A model generated the notes under the pieces. The model saw only the letters and a list, made by a program, of their open reading frames with translations, had not been told where the DNA came from and ran no database searches. A stretch of 64,000 nt of DNA from Pantoea sp. Eser (GTDB lineage Bacteria; Pseudomonadota; Gammaproteobacteria; Enterobacterales; Enterobacteriaceae): the NCBI GenBank assembly GCA_009830035.1, contig SZZY01000008.1, positions 154,650 to 218,649 of the forward strand. Direction: 5' to 3'. Below, one piece after another: positions 63,517-64,000 of this stretch. The first letter of the stretch is position 1. Every line of letters starts with the position of its first letter. Made by a program: the position numbers and the translations under genes.

Positions 63517-64000
<484 letters not shown>

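Overview
The window is a chromosome segment of a gamma-proteobacterium of the order Enterobacterales. The orders recO-era-rnc-lepB-lepA, rseC-rseB-rseA-rpoE/nadB, grpE/nadK-recN-bamE-rnfH-ratA-smpB-ssrA, nrdHIEF-proVWX-emrRAB and trxC-tapT-patZ-pssA-yfiM-kgtP-rrn are enterobacterial. Protein similarity and moderately high GC suggest an Erwinia/Pantoea-like member (inference; not testable from the window). Many dispensable genes are broken while essential genes are intact. That pattern suggests a recently host-restricted lineage (for example an insect symbiont), although part of it could be sequencing error.

Layout. 1-19370 is mostly intact housekeeping: DNA repair, RNA processing, protein export, the sigma-E regulon, NAD synthesis and kinase, SrmB, uracil-DNA glycosylase, GrpE, RecN, BamE and SmpB, ending at the tmRNA gene ssrA. 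Only trmN and grcA are broken here, each by one in-frame TAG. 19371-29150 is an AT-richer island beside ssrA. It holds a P4-type integrase remnant, small unknown genes, a two-gene nuclease/helicase defence locus resembling AbpAB/Hachiman, an IS3-family remnant, a two-gene DUF262/DUF1524 (GmrSD-like) locus with an 11-G tract, and an hsdS remnant. 29377-42460 holds a YmjA-like gene, a broken cold-shock-domain gene, a RIO-type kinase, an eroded P-type Mg2+ ATPase gene with its leader peptide, a decayed peptide ABC transporter, a TauABC/SsuABC-like transporter with damaged permease and ATPase, and broken speG and mmuM.

42577-46466 is an intact nrdHIEF operon behind two NrdR boxes. It is followed by decayed proVWX, a broken MFS gene, intact emrR and broken emrAB. 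At about 54888 truncated emrB is joined to truncated yfiF, a clear rearrangement or deletion junction. From there trxC, patZ, pssA and yfiM are intact, tapT and kgtP are broken, and the window ends in the 5S and 23S genes of an rRNA operon on the minus strand.

Working together, the intact genes cover core replication, repair, envelope stress and lipid synthesis. The losses concentrate in uptake and stress functions: osmoprotectant, peptide, Mg2+ and 2-oxoglutarate import, multidrug efflux, spermidine acetylation and anti-phage defence. Of 18 premature in-frame stops I can place, 12 are TAG. Several other lesions are 1-base indels in homopolymers, or in-frame deletions apparently between short repeats.
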